Shown piece by piece: positions 62,566-64,000 of a DNA stretch of 64,000 nt; within the stretch, counting starts at the first letter, position 1, and the number at the start of each line of letters is the position of its first letter. Source of the stretch: Cytophagaceae bacterium (GTDB lineage: Bacteria > Bacteroidota > Bacteroidia > Cytophagales > Spirosomataceae); assembly GCA_027486845.1 (NCBI GenBank), contig JAIXOL010000029.1:62001-126000 (forward strand). The letters are read 5' to 3'. Both the position numbers and the translations under genes were made by a program. The notes below the pieces were generated by a model, which was not told where the DNA came from, searched no databases, and was given only the letters and a program-made list of their open reading frames with translations.

Positions 62566-64000
62566 TTATTTGATGATTAAATGGGCGAAAAATCCTAGTG
62601 TATAGGGTGAAATAACTCTAAATCCATTTTTTTGTAAGGCATCACCACCTTTGTTTACTTGGGCTGTTCCTGTTAAATAGCCATCTGGTGTAAGGTAGGG
62701 TAGAAGCCCAATTTGTGCTTTGATGGCCTTGTTTTTTGCGTTTTCATTTAATAATCCATGCTGAAAACCAAACATCAATGCAGCAGTAATTCCAGCCGTT
62801 CCAGAGGTTTCTAAGCCCGTTTCGGGTTTGTGAAAAAAGTTAAACCAAAGTCCGTTGGCTTGTTGATAAAGGATAACTTTTTCGACCGCTTTTTGGAAAG
62901 AATTTATCAATAAGTTTTTGTCTGTACTTTCAGGTAAATGCACCAAAGTTTTTGCCAAACCCAACAAATACCATGCTACGCCTCGACTCCAATTTTCAAA
63001 GAAAAGTTCGCCCTGTTCTGTACCTCGTTGATAAATATTGTTACCTTTTTCTAAAACTAAAACTCTTGATTGTAAAGTTTTTATGGCCAAATTTGACAAA
63101 TCTGGGCGATTTAAAGTTTTTGCCAAAACTGCCAAGGGATAGCTAACCGTATAACATTCTTCGGTTTTTACCATTCTATTATTTCCCGTTCCATCGGCAA
63201 TAACACCTTCGGCATTGGCGTGAGTCTCGCAAAATTCGATTGCTGTTTTTAGCAAAGGGTGTGTTGGATTGGTTTGTGCTAAAATGGCAAATGGTAAAAT
63301 AGACTCAACGGTATGGATTTTTTCAACCGTTTTTACGTTATTCAAATTGCAATATACCAAGCTATTTTGGGCAAAATAAAGATCTAATTGCTGCAACAAA
63401 ACTTTTTTTGCTTGATCAGAATGTTTACTCAATTCCAATAATCCATCCCAAACTATGCCCTGCTGCCAACCAAAAGTTTGTAAGGATTCAAGCGATAATA
63501 AACGGCCTTTCCAAGCGTCTTTTTTAATTTTATCGCCATAAACCAATAAATGTGGCAAATAAGCTTTCGGAGCTTTTTTTTGTGAATTATCATCTGAGAA
63601 AAACCAAAAAGGTTTTGTGCCTTTTATCATTTTTAGGATAATACCTTCTGTAAAAACAGCTTGTATATTTTCCTTCGGAATAAGTAATTCAAAAGGCTGC
63701 ATCAAAGCAGCAAATCTCAAATCCCAATCCGCTATTTTTTTGCCCGAAACAGCCGTTTTTACTTCAAAAATCAATTCTTCTCGCACATCAGTTGCACTTG
63801 TAATCCGTAACCGAGCAGATTCGTTTTTTTGTGGAATTGTCTGATTCCAAGATAGTTTTATGCCTTCATTTTCGGCTGAAATTACAGAAAATACCCAATC
63901 GAAAGCGATATAATTGTCAGTTGGTAAAATTGCTTCTCTACCCGAAACTTTGGCTAATAAATATTGATACGCATCTGCTTTTACCCAATTTTCAAAGGGG
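62566..64000 (-). CDS. GH88/GH105-like (alpha/alpha)6-barrel hydrolase, 5' end cut by the right window edge
   Basis: The frame stays open to the right edge, so the start is outside; the GTG at 63786-63784 is an internal Val. The visible 478 codons begin PFENWVKADAYQYLLAKVSG and IAFDWVFSVISAENEG, a beta-type N-terminal domain, then an (alpha/alpha)6 barrel. Barrel motifs: FGWQQGIVWDGLLELS, TEECYTVSYPLAVLAKTL, FFENWSRGVAWYLLGLAKTL and TSGTAGITAALMFGF, which parallel the WxRGxxW and SGTA segments of GH88/GH105 unsaturated uronyl hydrolases. The N-terminal extra domain is not typical. First visible gene of the minus-strand catabolic series; it leads directly into the symporter. Confidence 0.8.
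   Translation of the reverse strand, partial: PFENWVKADAYQYLLAKVSGREAILPTDNYIAFDWVFSVISAENEGIKLSWNQTIPQKNESARLRITSATDVREELIFEVKTAVSGKKIADWDLRFAALMQPFELLIPKENIQAVFTEGIILKMIKGTKPFWFFSDDNSQKKAPKAYLPHLLVYGDKIKKDAWKGRLLSLESLQTFGWQQGIVWDGLLELSKHSDQAKKVLLQQLDLYFAQNSLVYCNLNNVKTVEKIHTVESILPFAILAQTNPTHPLLKTAIEFCETHANAEGVIADGTGNNRMVKTEECYTVSYPLAVLAKTLNRPDLSNLAIKTLQSRVLVLEKGNNIYQRGTEQGELFFENWSRGVAWYLLGLAKTLVHLPESTDKNLLINSFQKAVEKVILYQQANGLWFNFFHKPETGLETSGTAGITAALMFGFQHGLLNENAKNKAIKAQIGLLPYLTPDGYLTGTAQVNKGGDALQKNGFRVISPYTLGFFAHLIIK

Noticed and set aside
1-64000. CRISPR arrays, tRNA or rRNA genes
   Set aside because: I looked for regularly spaced direct repeats and for RNA gene signatures and saw none, though tRNA detection by eye is not exhaustive.

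Overview
The window looks like a piece of a free-living glycan-degrading Bacteroidota chromosome, most likely Cytophagales (Spirosomaceae-like). It is visibly AT-rich and carries two SusC/SusD pairs, a FecI/FecR regulatory pair, a T9SS C-terminal sorting domain, many lipoproteins and large carbohydrate-enzyme operons. The family assignment is inference from gene content; no rRNA or tRNA is present to confirm it.

Layout. (1) 1-4571: a SusC cut by the left edge and its SusD, closed by a strong hairpin terminator. (2) 4731-5126: a FdtA/QdtA-type sugar ketoisomerase reading frame broken by two in-frame TAG codons. (3) 5153-14934: a five-gene + strand operon of planctomycete-type cytochrome and Tat-exported proteins (DUF2231-PSCyt1-LRR; PSCyt1-DUF1549-LamG-DUF1553; DUF1501; Gfo/Idh/MocA; PQQ dehydrogenase with haem c). 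It is probably a periplasmic oxidation module. (4) 14935-15571: a gene graveyard on the minus strand with an IS30 transposase tail and a GlxA/AraC regulator remnant. (5) 15572-23791: FecI-type sigma, FecR, a complete IS66-family insertion with a perfect 8-bp target duplication, then an STN-domain SusC and SusD. (6) 23908-35241: a GH88 gene, then an operon with a parallel beta-helix lipoprotein, a pyruvyl-transferase-like protein, ROK kinase, EamA transporter, SIS isomerase, CBM9, a GH38-like enzyme and ThuA. (7) 35406-40860, minus strand: DUF6786-like, an (alpha/alpha) barrel protein and GH116. (8) 41698-53892, plus strand: a T9SS beta-helix paralogue, GH28, a TIM-barrel/SUMF1 fusion, a jelly-roll protein, GH28-like, a frameshifted GH28-like lipoprotein, a TIM-barrel isomerase and GH36. 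(9) 53907-54015: an AraC C-terminal remnant. (10) 54202-64000, minus strand: KduD-like SDR, MDR dehydrogenase, two VOC proteins, a heparinase II/III-like protein, RraA-like, SDR, an SSS symporter and a GH88/105-like enzyme cut by the right edge. A MazF-type toxin-antitoxin pair on the opposite strand interrupts this series.

How it may work together: GH28, GH88, beta-helix lyase-like proteins, KduD, SDR/MDR dehydrogenases and an SSS symporter fit uptake and breakdown of an acidic (uronate-containing, pectin-like) glycan, with GH36, GH116 and GH38-like enzymes trimming neutral side chains. The substrate is inference. The most interesting items are the cytochrome/PQQ operon next to SusCD, a 54-bp shared promoter block in front of two beta-helix paralogues exported by different routes, the IS66 insertion that splits a FecIR-SusCD unit, a palindromic element inside the RraA coding frame, and several regulator and enzyme remnants that show recent decay.
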